Notes under the pieces: generated by a model | Database searches by the model: none | The model's input: only the letters and a program-made list of their open reading frames with translations | Told to the model about the DNA's origin: nothing | Made by a program: the position numbers and the translations under genes | In this document: positions 45,554 to 53,573 of the stretch, in pieces | Position numbering within the stretch: position 1 is the first letter of the stretch | How the letters are laid out: the number at the start of each line of letters is the position of its first letter | Assembly (NCBI GenBank): GCA_018223435.1 | Contig: JAGTTO010000001.1 | Span: forward strand, 3,162,001 to 3,226,000 | DNA length: 64,000 nucleotides | Source of the DNA: Lachnospiraceae bacterium Marseille-Q4251 | GTDB taxonomy: Bacteria; Bacillota; Clostridia; Lachnospirales; Lachnospiraceae | Reading direction: 5' to 3'

Positions 45554-45587
45554 GGGCCGTCACAGCTTTGTGTCGGCCCTTTTTTTA
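45554..45587 (+). terminator. Terminator after the importer operon
   Basis: GGGCCG (45554-45559) pairs with CGGCCC (45574-45579) with an inner CACA/TGTG, then TTTTTTT. The next GH29 gene starts 19 nt later and must be reached by read-through or its own promoter. Confidence 0.8.
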
Positions 45588-45604
45588 AAAAAAGGAGAGC
45601 AAAA

Positions 45605-46987
45605 ATGGAAAAAACATGGATTGAGAAGGCAGCTGAGATCGTACCCAGCCCGAGACAGGTAGCCTGGAACTGCATGGAGTTTTATGGTTTTGTACACTTT
45701 GGGCTGTATACCTTTGATAGGGAGCATGAATTTGCGACCGGTCCGGAGATTTTTAATCCGGTGAATTTTGACGCCCGCCAGTGGGTGAAGGCCTACAAGG
45801 CAGCCGGTATGACAGGACTTCTTCTGACCTGTAAGCATCATGAAGGTTTTTGCCTGTGGCCCAGCAAATACACGGAATTTTCCGTTAAAAACAGCCCCTG
45901 GAAGGATGGAAAAGGTGATATTGTAAAAGAAGTTTCTGAGGCCTGCAGGGAAGAAGGTCTGAAATTTGGTGTTTATCTTTCTCCCTGGGATGTTCATGAA
46001 GAGACATACGGAACACCGGCATATAATGATTATTTCTGCAACCAGCTGACGGAACTCTGCAGCAACTATGGAGAACTTTTCTGTGTGTGGTTTGACGGTG
46101 CCTGCCGTACGGCAGATAAGGTACAGGGATACGACTGGGATCGTTACTATTCGTTGATCCGTAAACTTCAACCGAATGCCTGCATCAGCATATGCGGACC
46201 AGACGTACGCTGGATTGGAAACGAGGCGGGAGAAAGTCGTGAAGAAGAGTGGAGCGTAGTACCGAAGAGCATCATGGTTACAGAGAGGAATCCGGGCTAC
46301 TGGAGACAACTGGATACCATGCCGAACTCTACATGGAAAGATATCGGAAGCCGGGATTTTATCAAGGATTACGATGAACTTATCTGGTATCCGGCAGAAG
46401 TGGATGTTTCCATACGACCGAGTTGGGGGTATGTAGAGGGAGAAGAAAAACAGCTGTATTCTTTGGAAACGCTTCTCTATATGTATGAAAAAGCAGTGGG
46501 CGGCAATGCAACGCTTCTTCTGAATGTACCACCAAATAAAGAGGGACTTTTTGATCTGGAAGATGTAGAACGGCTTGCGGAGCTTGGCAAAGCGATTCGT
46601 GGTTTGTTTTCCGGACCACAGACAACCGGGGCAAAAGCCTTTCAGAAGAATGGAAGTAATGCAGAGGCTATACTGGATGCAGACAGAACACACTTTGTGG
46701 AACTTGCAGAGGAATGCCAGGAGATAGAGATACAGCTTCAGGGTGAACACACGATTGACTTTATTGTTTTGAAAGAAACGATTGAAAAGGGGCAGCGAGT
46801 GGAAAAATTTGCTGTGGATATCTGGAGAGAGGATCAGTGGAAGGAGGTTTATCAGGCGACCACCATCGGCTATCAGCGTTTTGGAAGGATCGAGCCGGTT
46901 CAGACAGAGCGGGTACGGGTGCGGATTCTGGAGAGCCGCGGGACCGTTTATCTCACAGAGATTGGCCTTTATTATACAGAAAAATAG
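45605..46987 (+). CDS. Alpha-L-fucosidase, GH29 family (third)
   Basis: 460 residues, cytoplasmic. MEFYGFVHFGLYTFDREHEFATG, LLLTCKHHEGFCLWPSKYTEFSVKNSPWKDGKGDIV, and nucleophile Asp164 in LFCVWFDGACRT; VGGNATLLLNVPPNKEGL late in the catalytic domain. The C-terminal ~110 residues form a beta-rich domain (FIVLKETIEKGQRVEKFAVDIWREDQWKEVYQATTIGYQRFGRIEPVQTERVRVRILESRGTVYLTEIGLY) like a galactose-binding/F5-8 type module. It matches the GH29-B style with a linkage preference such as alpha-1,3/4, but that is inference. AAAGGAG site. Confidence 0.93.
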   Translation: MEKTWIEKAAEIVPSPRQVAWNCMEFYGFVHFGLYTFDREHEFATGPEIFNPVNFDARQWVKAYKAAGMTGLLLTCKHHEGFCLWPSKYTEFSVKNSPWKDGKGDIVKEVSEACREEGLKFGVYLSPWDVHEETYGTPAYNDYFCNQLTELCSNYGELFCVWFDGACRTADKVQGYDWDRYYSLIRKLQPNACISICGPDVRWIGNEAGESREEEWSVVPKSIMVTERNPGYWRQLDTMPNSTWKDIGSRDFIKDYDELIWYPAEVDVSIRPSWGYVEGEEKQLYSLETLLYMYEKAVGGNATLLLNVPPNKEGLFDLEDVERLAELGKAIRGLFSGPQTTGAKAFQKNGSNAEAILDADRTHFVELAEECQEIEIQLQGEHTIDFIVLKETIEKGQRVEKFAVDIWREDQWKEVYQATTIGYQRFGRIEPVQTERVRVRILESRGTVYLTEIGLYYTEK

Positions 46988-46999
46988 GAGTAAATAAGT

Positions 47000-48799
47000 A
47001 TGGCAGGATATTTGTTTGTACATTTCACGGGCGAGCAGCAGTATGGGGAGCAGATTTATTTTTCCATCAGCCGGGACGGCCTTCACTGGAAGGATCTGAA
47101 CGGCCATCGGCCGGTGCTGTATTCGGATATCGGGGAAAAAGGAGCCCGGGATCCGTTCTGTGTCCGGGATGAAAAAAATGGAAAGATTTACCTTTTTGCC
47201 ACGGATCTTCGGATCGAAGAGGGAAAAGGCTGGGAAACCGCCATTTTCCGCGGAAGCCGGGATATGATTGTCTGGGAATCGGAAGATCTGGTTCACTGGT
47301 CCGAGGCCAGGGCCGTGACCGTCGGAAGAGAGAACGCGGGCAGCGTCTGGGCGCCGGAAGCGGTGTATGTGCCGGAAAAAGAGGCTTTTCTGGTTTTCTG
47401 GGCCTCACACATCAATACGCCGGACGGAAAAGGCGGGAAGTTCCAGATCGACTGCGCCTGGACAAAGGATTTTGTAGACTTTACTGCGCCGGAAAAATTT
47501 ATGGAGCGGGAAAAGGATGTCATCGACACGACGATGATTCAGGCGGAAGGCCGTTGGTATCGCTTTGCGATGAACGATGTGACAAAAAGAGTCTGCATGG
47601 AGTGGGCGTCTGACCCGAAAGGGCCTTATGAGGAGATCAAAAGCGAGACTCTGACAAAGCTTTCCGGCGTGGAAGGGCCGGAGATTTACCGGCTGCCGGA
47701 TGGCAGATACTGCCTCATTGCAGACCGGTTTATGACGGACGGCGGCTATCTTCCGCTGGTATCTGCCGATCTTGCCGGAGGAAAGTTTGAGATTCTGACG
47801 GAGAGCGCCTACGATATGGGAAGTACCAAGAAGCGTCATGGCGGAATCCTTCCCATCACAGATGAGGAATATGAGCGGCTGGAAAAAACCTTTGACCGGA
47901 TCAATCCGATTCTTCCGGACCTTTTTGCAGATCCGGATATCGCCGTTTTTGACGGGAAGTATTACATTTATCCCACGAGTGACGGCTATGACAACTGGAG
48001 CGGAAACCGGTTTTATGTCTTTTCCTCAGAGGATGGCATCCATTTCAAGAAAGGGCCGCTGCTTCTGGATGTGGCGACGGAGCAGGTTTCCTGGGCCACC
48101 GGTTATGCCTGGGCTCCCTGTATTGCCAGAAAAGGAGATACCTGGTATTTCTATTTCTGTGCTAAAGACCAGAACGGGGAATCCTGTATCGGAATGGCCT
48201 GGGCGAAGCACCCGGAGGGGCCTTTTACAGCCTGTGAAAAGCCCTTTATCACGATGCCTCTGGCGAGAGAATGGGGACTTAAGATGGGCTATGGCGGTCA
48301 GACCATCGATCCCTCGATTTATCAGGAGGGAGAGGAGTTCTACCTTCTCTTCGGAAATGGTCATCCGGCCATCGGAAAGCTCAATGAGAAGATGGATGGC
48401 CTGGTTCCGGGAACCATACAGAATCTCGAAGGACTTTTTGATTTCCGGGAAGCGGTCAGCGTAAAAAAAAGAGGTAATCTTTATCATTTTACCTGGTCTT
48501 GCGATGATACCGGAAGTGAAAACTATCATATCAATTATGGAACTGCAGAGACACTTTACGGTCCTGTCATTTATCATTATCCGATTCTTGAAAAGGATCC
48601 ATCAAGAGATATTTACGGGACGGGACATCATTCAATCGTACAACTGCCGGGAAGTGATTGCTGGAAGATCGCCTACCACCGTTTCGGAACGCCGACAGAG
48701 CGCTATCCCGAGGGAAAGGGCTTTCACAGGGAGACCTGTATTGCGGATCTTACCTTTGATGAAAACGGTCTGATGGAGAAAGTAAAGATGTGGGATTAA
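47000..48799 (+). CDS. Tandem GH43-like glycosidase with two beta-propeller domains
   Basis: 599 residues, no signal peptide. The N-terminal half (about 1-290) is a GH43-like propeller: YFSISRDGLHWKDLN, GARDPFCVRDEKNGKIYLFATDLRI, VWAPEAVYVPEKEAFLVFWASH, VEGPEIYRLPDGRYCLIADRF. The C-terminal half (about 300-599) is a second GH43 domain: ILPDLFADPDIAVFDGKYYIYPTSDGYDNWSG, GYAWAPCIARKGDTWYFYFCA, GQTIDPSIYQEGEEFYLLFGNG, YGTGHHSIVQLPG. The Asp of DPD and a Glu in the middle are the expected catalytic type in the C-terminal domain. Alpha-L-arabinofuranosidase or beta-xylosidase/galactosidase activity is possible. It follows the third fucosidase by 12 nt. Confidence 0.85.
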   Translation: MAGYLFVHFTGEQQYGEQIYFSISRDGLHWKDLNGHRPVLYSDIGEKGARDPFCVRDEKNGKIYLFATDLRIEEGKGWETAIFRGSRDMIVWESEDLVHWSEARAVTVGRENAGSVWAPEAVYVPEKEAFLVFWASHINTPDGKGGKFQIDCAWTKDFVDFTAPEKFMEREKDVIDTTMIQAEGRWYRFAMNDVTKRVCMEWASDPKGPYEEIKSETLTKLSGVEGPEIYRLPDGRYCLIADRFMTDGGYLPLVSADLAGGKFEILTESAYDMGSTKKRHGGILPITDEEYERLEKTFDRINPILPDLFADPDIAVFDGKYYIYPTSDGYDNWSGNRFYVFSSEDGIHFKKGPLLLDVATEQVSWATGYAWAPCIARKGDTWYFYFCAKDQNGESCIGMAWAKHPEGPFTACEKPFITMPLAREWGLKMGYGGQTIDPSIYQEGEEFYLLFGNGHPAIGKLNEKMDGLVPGTIQNLEGLFDFREAVSVKKRGNLYHFTWSCDDTGSENYHINYGTAETLYGPVIYHYPILEKDPSRDIYGTGHHSIVQLPGSDCWKIAYHRFGTPTERYPEGKGFHRETCIADLTFDENGLMEKVKMWD

Positions 48800-48960
48800 G
48801 AGCTTATAGATAGAATCTGTCAAGAAGCACATCTCCAATGGAAAAATCACTTCCCCTGTGATAAAGTAAAGCTGTTGGAACTGTTTTACCTGAAACTGCA
48901 TTTACTGAATATAACAGAATCTGCCGCTCTAAAAACGGCAGATGAAGAGGAGATTGTTTT

Positions 48961-49740
48961 ATGACAGTATTTTTAGGACTTATGATTCCGTTTTTAGGCA
49001 CCACCCTCGGTGCGGCCTGCGTGTTTTTTCTGAAAAAAGAGCTGGGGGCAAATGTGCAGAAAGCGCTTCTGGGCTTTGCCTCCGGAGTGATGGTGGCGGC
49101 TTCCGTCTGGTCGCTTCTGATTCCTTCGATGGATATGTCAGCTTCCATGGGACGGCTGGCCTTTGTCCCGGCCTGCGGAGGGCTGTTGGCCGGCATGGCT
49201 TTTCTGCTTCTTATGGATCGGGTGATCCCGCATCTTCACATGGGAGCAGAGAAGGCGGAAGGCCCCAGCTGTTCGCTAAAAAAAAGTACCATGCTGGTAC
49301 TGGCAGTCACTCTTCATAACATTCCGGAAGGTATGGCGGTTGGTGTGGTTTTTGCCGGCATGCTGGCAGAAAATGCGCATATTACCACGGCTGCGGCTTT
49401 TGCCCTCGCTATTGGTATTGCCATTCAGAACTTCCCGGAAGGAGCCATCATTTCCCTTCCGCTGAAAGCGGAGAATGATATGAGCAGAGGAAAAGCCTTT
49501 CTAGGAGGAATGCTTTCCGGTGTGGTGGAGCCCATTGCAGCTTTCCTTACGATCCTGCTTTCAGACATTCTCACACCGGTTCTCCCCTGGTTTCTCTCCT
49601 TCGCCGCCGGAGCCATGCTCTATGTGGTAGTCGAAGAACTGATCCCCGAGGCCAGTGAGGGCGAACACAGCAACATCGGAACCATTGGTTTTGCCGTGGG
49701 CTTTGCTCTCATGATGGTACTGGATGTGGCGCTGGGATAA
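48961..49740 (+). CDS. ZIP-family metal transporter
   Basis: 259 residues, eight predicted helices. Metal-binding helices: LHNIPEGMAVGV and IQNFPEGAII, with E in VVEPIAAF and VEELIPEAS. Takes up zinc or a related divalent metal (GufA/ZupT-like branch). AGGAG site. The 160-nt gap upstream holds a CTGCCG/CGGCAG hairpin (48922-48942) just before the ribosome site; no clear regulator box was seen. Confidence 0.93.
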   Translation: MTVFLGLMIPFLGTTLGAACVFFLKKELGANVQKALLGFASGVMVAASVWSLLIPSMDMSASMGRLAFVPACGGLLAGMAFLLLMDRVIPHLHMGAEKAEGPSCSLKKSTMLVLAVTLHNIPEGMAVGVVFAGMLAENAHITTAAAFALAIGIAIQNFPEGAIISLPLKAENDMSRGKAFLGGMLSGVVEPIAAFLTILLSDILTPVLPWFLSFAAGAMLYVVVEELIPEASEGEHSNIGTIGFAVGFALMMVLDVALG

Positions 49741-49741
49741 G

Positions 49742-49790
49742 AAAAAAGCGTATCTCCGGGTTTCAAATGCCGGTGTGATACGCTTTTTTT
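49742..49790. terminator. Bidirectional terminator between the ZIP and NCS2 genes
   Basis: AAAAAAGCGTATC (49742-49754) pairs with GATACGCTTTTTT (49777-49789); the A- and T-runs are part of the stem, so it works on both strands for the two convergent genes. Confidence 0.88.
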
Positions 49791-49798
49791 AAACAATT

Positions 49799-51214
49799 TT
49801 ATTTCTGCTCCGCTTTTTCTCTGGGAAGAACAATATTGAGCACGATGGCTACCAGGGCTGCAGGTACAATGCCGGAACCGCCGAAGATCAGCTGTACGGG
49901 CTGGGGCAGGCCGGAGATCACGGCACTGTTTGCCCCCAGGCCATAGCCGAGACCAAGTGCTACAGAGACGATTGTGATAGAGCGGGAATTCATGGGCTCC
50001 TTCGTGATCAGCTGGATTCCGCTGATGATGATGGAGGAGAACATCATGACGGCCGCACCGCCAAGAACACTCTGGGGCATGATGGAGATCAGGGCCGCCA
50101 GCTTCGGGAAGAGGCCGCAGAAAATCAGGAAGATTGCTCCGAAGCCCAGAGCTGTGCGGTTGACGATCTTTGTCATGGTGACAAGGCCAACGTTCTGGCT
50201 GAAGGAAGTGTTCGGGAGAACGCCGAACAGAGCAGCCAGGGAAGAACCGAAGCCGTCACAGGCCACGCCGCCGGAGAGCTCTTTATCCGTAGCTTCTCTG
50301 CCCATACCGCCCTCCATAACGCCGGAGATATCGCCGACGGTCTCGACTGCTGTCACAACGAACATGATCAGGATCGGCAGGATTGCCCGGGCATCGAAGA
50401 CCAGTTTTACCGGCATGAGTTTTGGAACGGCGAACCAGGACGCGTCGGCTACTTTGGACCAGTTCAGCACCCAGGCTTTGGTAAATTCCACGCCCTCGGC
50501 GGTGATGTCGGTGGTGGGAAGGAAGATTCCCATGACTTCGGAAACGATATAACCGATGATGATGGCAAAAAGGATTGCGGAGGTGCTCCAGATTCCCTTG
50601 CAGAAATGCTTCAGGACGATGATCGTGACGAGAACGATAAGGCCAAGAATCAGGTTTTCCATGGAGCCGTAATCCGAAGCGGAGCTTCCGCCGCCGAAGG
50701 ACTGGATACCAACGGAGATCAGGGAAAGACCGATGGAGAGTACAACCGTTCCGGTGACAATGGGCGGGAAAAATTTACGGAGAGGTTTCAGACAGAAGCC
50801 TAAGAAGCCTTCAAAAATACCGCCGATCAGGGAAGCCCCCATGATGGCGCCGTAGGTGAGGATGCCGCCGCCCATAACTTTGGCAACACTCTGAAAGACG
50901 CCGATGAAACCGGAGCTGGTACCCATGATGATGGGAACTTTACCGCCCACCGGACCAATGGCAAAAAGCTGTACCAGCGTGACGATGCCGGCGATCAGCA
51001 TGGCATTCTGAAGCAGAGTGACCTGGAGAGCTGCCAGCTCCGCATCACCGGAGGTAGCAGAGATGCCGCAGGCGCCGCAGATGATCAGAATGGGGGTCAG
51101 GTTGCCGACGAACATGGCAAGGACATGCTGCAGACCTAAAGGAATGGCCTGCCGGAGAGGGATCTTCCCATAAAATTCATAGGGAGAGCCAGTTTGAGAT
51201 TGAGACTGTTTCAT
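49799..51214 (-). CDS. Nucleobase:cation symporter-2 (uracil/xanthine permease family)
   Basis: 471 residues, 12-14 hydrophobic segments. IPLGLQHVLAMFVGNLTPILIICG is the NCS2 N-terminal signature. MGTSSGFIG, the VETVGDISG motif (helix 10 substrate site) and NTSFSQNVGLVTMTKIVNRTALGFGA follow, as in xanthine/uric acid permeases rather than UraA. Likely a purine base importer, which fits the purine biosynthesis genes divergently placed next to it. Strong own promoter; no purine riboswitch seen in its short leader. Confidence 0.92.
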   Translation of the reverse strand: MKQSQSQTGSPYEFYGKIPLRQAIPLGLQHVLAMFVGNLTPILIICGACGISATSGDAELAALQVTLLQNAMLIAGIVTLVQLFAIGPVGGKVPIIMGTSSGFIGVFQSVAKVMGGGILTYGAIMGASLIGGIFEGFLGFCLKPLRKFFPPIVTGTVVLSIGLSLISVGIQSFGGGSSASDYGSMENLILGLIVLVTIIVLKHFCKGIWSTSAILFAIIIGYIVSEVMGIFLPTTDITAEGVEFTKAWVLNWSKVADASWFAVPKLMPVKLVFDARAILPILIMFVVTAVETVGDISGVMEGGMGREATDKELSGGVACDGFGSSLAALFGVLPNTSFSQNVGLVTMTKIVNRTALGFGAIFLIFCGLFPKLAALISIMPQSVLGGAAVMMFSSIIISGIQLITKEPMNSRSITIVSVALGLGYGLGANSAVISGLPQPVQLIFGGSGIVPAALVAIVLNIVLPREKAEQK

Positions 51215-51290
51215 TTCTTTTTCTCCTTCCTGGATAGTAAATAGAACTGGATTGCTTCGCTATGATGCAGTATCAGTAATTCTTGGCACC

Positions 51291-51320
51291 ATTATAGCGA
51301 CCATTGAAAAAATATGTCAA
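51291..51320 (-). promoter_or_regulatory. NCS2 permease promoter
   Basis: Minus strand: -35 TTGACA (51320-51315), 18-base spacer, -10 TATAAT (51296-51291), leader of about 70 nt. Confidence 0.82.
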
Positions 51321-51357
51321 TAGATGCAGAGAAAAAATTTTTTCTGTCGCAAGAGAC

Positions 51358-51386
51358 TTGACTTTGCCGGAAAAGGATGTTAAGGT
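51358..51386 (+). promoter_or_regulatory. Promoter of the purine pair
   Basis: -35 TTGACT (51358-51363), 17-base spacer, -10 TAAGGT (51381-51386), placing the RNA start just before the ZTP aptamer. Confidence 0.55.
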
Positions 51387-51393
51387 AAAGACA

Positions 51394-51489
51394 ATTATAC
51401 GACTGACGGAAGTGGAATTGACCACAGGGAGTATAAGGATGAGATGAGCCGACCGTCTGGGCATGAAGAACCCGGAATGTCGGTTTTTT
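51394..51489 (+). ncRNA. ZTP (pfl) riboswitch with terminator
   Basis: Aptamer about 51394-51466: P1 TTATAC (51395-51400) with GTATAA (51431-51436), enclosing ACGACTGACGG and the GACCACAGGGAG segment; then the conserved GCCGACCGTCTGGGCA hairpin (51448-51463). The terminator uses part of that hairpin: CCGAC (51449-51453) with GTCGG (51479-51483), inner GGG/CCC, and TTTTTT at 51484-51489. Binding of ZTP/ZMP (a sign of low 10-formyl-THF) should stabilise the aptamer, block the terminator and raise expression of the two enzymes below, one of which consumes ZMP. Confidence 0.9.
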
Positions 51490-51527
51490 ATATGTCAGGA
51501 AATTCCTGCGGAATCACCTGACATATA
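51489..51527. repeat. Perfect hairpin between ZTP riboswitch and purO-like gene
   Basis: TATATGTCAGG (51489-51499) with CCTGACATATA (51517-51527), 17-base loop, and no T-run after it. It directly follows the riboswitch terminator and ends 40 bases before the start codon; it may stabilise the mRNA 5' end left after processing, or bind a regulator. Confidence 0.55.
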
Positions 51528-51567
51528 AAAAGTTTTGCGGAAAATGTAAAAAAAAGGAGACGAAACC

Positions 51568-52281
51568 ATGGAATTATTATCTTTGGAAAAGGAACTGAAG
51601 GAAAATTCTTATCCTGGAAGAGGAATCGTGATCGGACGCAGCCAGGATGGAACCAAAGCGGTGACCGCCTACTTTATCATGGGAAGAAGTGAGAACAGCA
51701 GAAACCGCGTATTTGTGGAAGAAGGACAGGGAATCCGTACCCAGGCATTTGACCCATCAAAACTTACTGATCCGAGCCTTATCATCTATGCTCCCGTCCG
51801 TGTACTTGGAAACCGTACGATTGTGACAAACGGCGATCAGACTGACACGATCTATGAGGGAATGGATCAGGAGCTGACCTTTGAGCAGAGTTTAAGATGC
51901 CGGGAATTTGAGCCGGACGCACCGAACTACACCCCGCGTATTTCCGGTGTGATGCATATCGAGAATGGCAGATATGATTTTGCCATGTCCATCTTAAAGA
52001 GCAACAACGGCGATCCGGACTGCTGTCAGCGCTTCACCTTCTCCTATGATAAGCCGAAGGCTGGAGAGGGCCGTTTCATCCATACCTACAAATGCGACGG
52101 CAACCCGCTTCCGAGTTTCGAGGGCGAGCCCAAGCCGGTAGCTATTTCCGGAGATATTGATGCTTTCACAGAGCTGGTGTGGAACAGCCTCAACGAAGAA
52201 AACAAAGTTTCCCTCTTTGTCCGTTATATCGACATCGCTACAGGAAACTACGAGACCAGAATCGTCAACAAGAACAAATAA
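51568..52281 (+). CDS. purO: IMP cyclohydrolase, PurO type
   Basis: 237 residues. Closes FAICAR to IMP, the last step of purine synthesis. It is not the N-terminal half of PurH; the fold is the PurO/COG3363 type first known from archaea: YPGRGIVIGRSQDGTKAVTAYFIMGRSENSRNR, DPSLIIYAPVRVLGNRTIVTNGDQTDTIYEGM, and FEPDAPNYTPRISGVM. AAAGGAGA site. Followed 17 nt later by a separate AICAR formyltransferase, so the two PurH activities are carried by two proteins here. Controlled by the ZTP riboswitch. Confidence 0.92.
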   Translation: MELLSLEKELKENSYPGRGIVIGRSQDGTKAVTAYFIMGRSENSRNRVFVEEGQGIRTQAFDPSKLTDPSLIIYAPVRVLGNRTIVTNGDQTDTIYEGMDQELTFEQSLRCREFEPDAPNYTPRISGVMHIENGRYDFAMSILKSNNGDPDCCQRFTFSYDKPKAGEGRFIHTYKCDGNPLPSFEGEPKPVAISGDIDAFTELVWNSLNEENKVSLFVRYIDIATGNYETRIVNKNK

Positions 52282-52298
52282 GAAAGGAAGAGCAGATC

Positions 52299-53483
52299 AT
52301 GAAAGAACTTGCTTTAAAATATGGATGCAACCCCAACCAGAAACCGTCCCGCATTTATATGGAAGACGGAAGTGAGCTTCCGATCCAGGTGCTTTCCGGC
52401 AAACCGGGTTATATCAATTTCCTGGATGCTTTCAACGGCTGGCAGCTGGTAAGCGGTCTGAAAAAAGAGACCGGCCTTCCGGCAGCTACCTCCTTTAAGC
52501 ATGTATCTCCCGCAGGTGCTGCTGTTGGTCTTCCTCTTACCGAGACCCAGGCAAAGATCTACTGGGTAGACGATATGGACTGGAAAAACTTCTCCCCACT
52601 GGCCTGTGCCTATGCGAGAGCCAGAGGCGCAGACCGTATGTCTTCCTTCGGAGATTTCATCGCCCTTTCCGATACCTGCGATAAAGATACCGCTCTTCTG
52701 ATCAAAAGAGAGGTTTCCGACGGGGTCATCGCTCCGGGCTATACCGAGGAGGCTCTGGAGATCCTTCATCAGAAGAAAAAAGGAAACTACAACGTGATTC
52801 AGATCGATCCGGCTTATGTACCGGCTCCTATCGAGCACAAGCAGGTGTACGGCGTAACCTTTGAACAGGGCCGTCAGGAGCTGCCCATCGACGATGCGCT
52901 GATCTCCAACATCGTGACTAAGAATAAAGAGCTTACCGAGGAAGCAAAAAGAGATATGAAGATCTCTCTGATCATCCTCAAATACACCCAGTCCAACTCC
53001 GTCTGCTTCGTAAAAGACGGACAGGCCATCGGCGTGGGCGCAGGCCAGCAGTCCCGTGTACACTGTACCCGTCTGGCAGGCCAGAAAGCAGACAACTGGT
53101 TCCTTCGTCAGAGCCCGAAGGTTCTGAACCTGCCCTTCCGCGAGGATATCAAGCGGGCAGAGAGAGACAACGCCATCGATGTTTACATCGGTGAGGAATA
53201 TATGGATGTCTGCGCGGACGGCGCCTGGGAGAAGATTTTCACAGAGAAGCCTTCCATTTTTACGAGAGAAGAAAAACGCGCATGGCTGGATCAGCTGACC
53301 GGCGTTACCCTTGGTTCCGATGCCTTCTTCCCCTTCAGCGACAACATTGAGCGCGCTCACAAGAGCGGCGTTCAGTATATCGCAGAGCCGGGCGGTTCCG
53401 TCCGTGATGAGGATGTCATCGCAACCTGTGATAAATATAACATGGTAATGGCCTTCACCGGCATCCGCCTGTTCCATCATTGA
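52299..53483 (+). CDS. Stand-alone AICAR formyltransferase (PurH C-terminal type)
   Basis: 394 residues from ATG 52299 (GAAAGGAAGAG upstream). Transfers the formyl group of 10-formyl-THF to AICAR (ZMP). Only the AICARFT part of PurH is present: KYGCNPNQKPSRIY, GKPGYINFLDAFNGWQLV, the catalytic-type segment TSFKHVSPAGAAVG, YTQSNSVCFVKDGQAIGVGAGQQSRVHCTRLAGQKA, and SDAFFPFSDNIERAHKSGVQYIAEPGGSVRD. The cyclohydrolase domain is absent and is supplied by the PurO-type gene just upstream. Confidence 0.95.
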   Translation: MKELALKYGCNPNQKPSRIYMEDGSELPIQVLSGKPGYINFLDAFNGWQLVSGLKKETGLPAATSFKHVSPAGAAVGLPLTETQAKIYWVDDMDWKNFSPLACAYARARGADRMSSFGDFIALSDTCDKDTALLIKREVSDGVIAPGYTEEALEILHQKKKGNYNVIQIDPAYVPAPIEHKQVYGVTFEQGRQELPIDDALISNIVTKNKELTEEAKRDMKISLIILKYTQSNSVCFVKDGQAIGVGAGQQSRVHCTRLAGQKADNWFLRQSPKVLNLPFREDIKRAERDNAIDVYIGEEYMDVCADGAWEKIFTEKPSIFTREEKRAWLDQLTGVTLGSDAFFPFSDNIERAHKSGVQYIAEPGGSVRDEDVIATCDKYNMVMAFTGIRLFHH

Positions 53484-53511
53484 TTCCGAAAAAACAATAA
53501 GATTTTTTCAT

Positions 53512-53546
53512 CCCCTGCTTCTTACCCAAAAGGAGTGGGGGCTTTT
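53512..53546 (+). terminator. Terminator-like hairpin after the purine pair
   Basis: CCCCTGCTTCTT (53512-53523) with AAGGAGTGGGGG (53530-53541), including G-U pairs, then CTTTT. The short T-run suggests partial read-through into the AlaX gene 28 nt later. Confidence 0.6.
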
Positions 53547-53573
53547 GAGTTATATCAGAAAGGAAACAAAACT

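Noticed and set aside
45560..47296. 578-residue open frame on the minus strand
   Set aside because: It lies exactly opposite a clear GH29 fucosidase and the start of the GH43 gene, is Phe/His/Cys-rich, has no ribosome site and no recognisable domain; it is a shadow of the real genes.
52314..53480. 388-residue open frame on the minus strand
   Set aside because: Opposite the AICAR formyltransferase, whose motifs are unmistakable; the minus frame has no domain or ribosome site.
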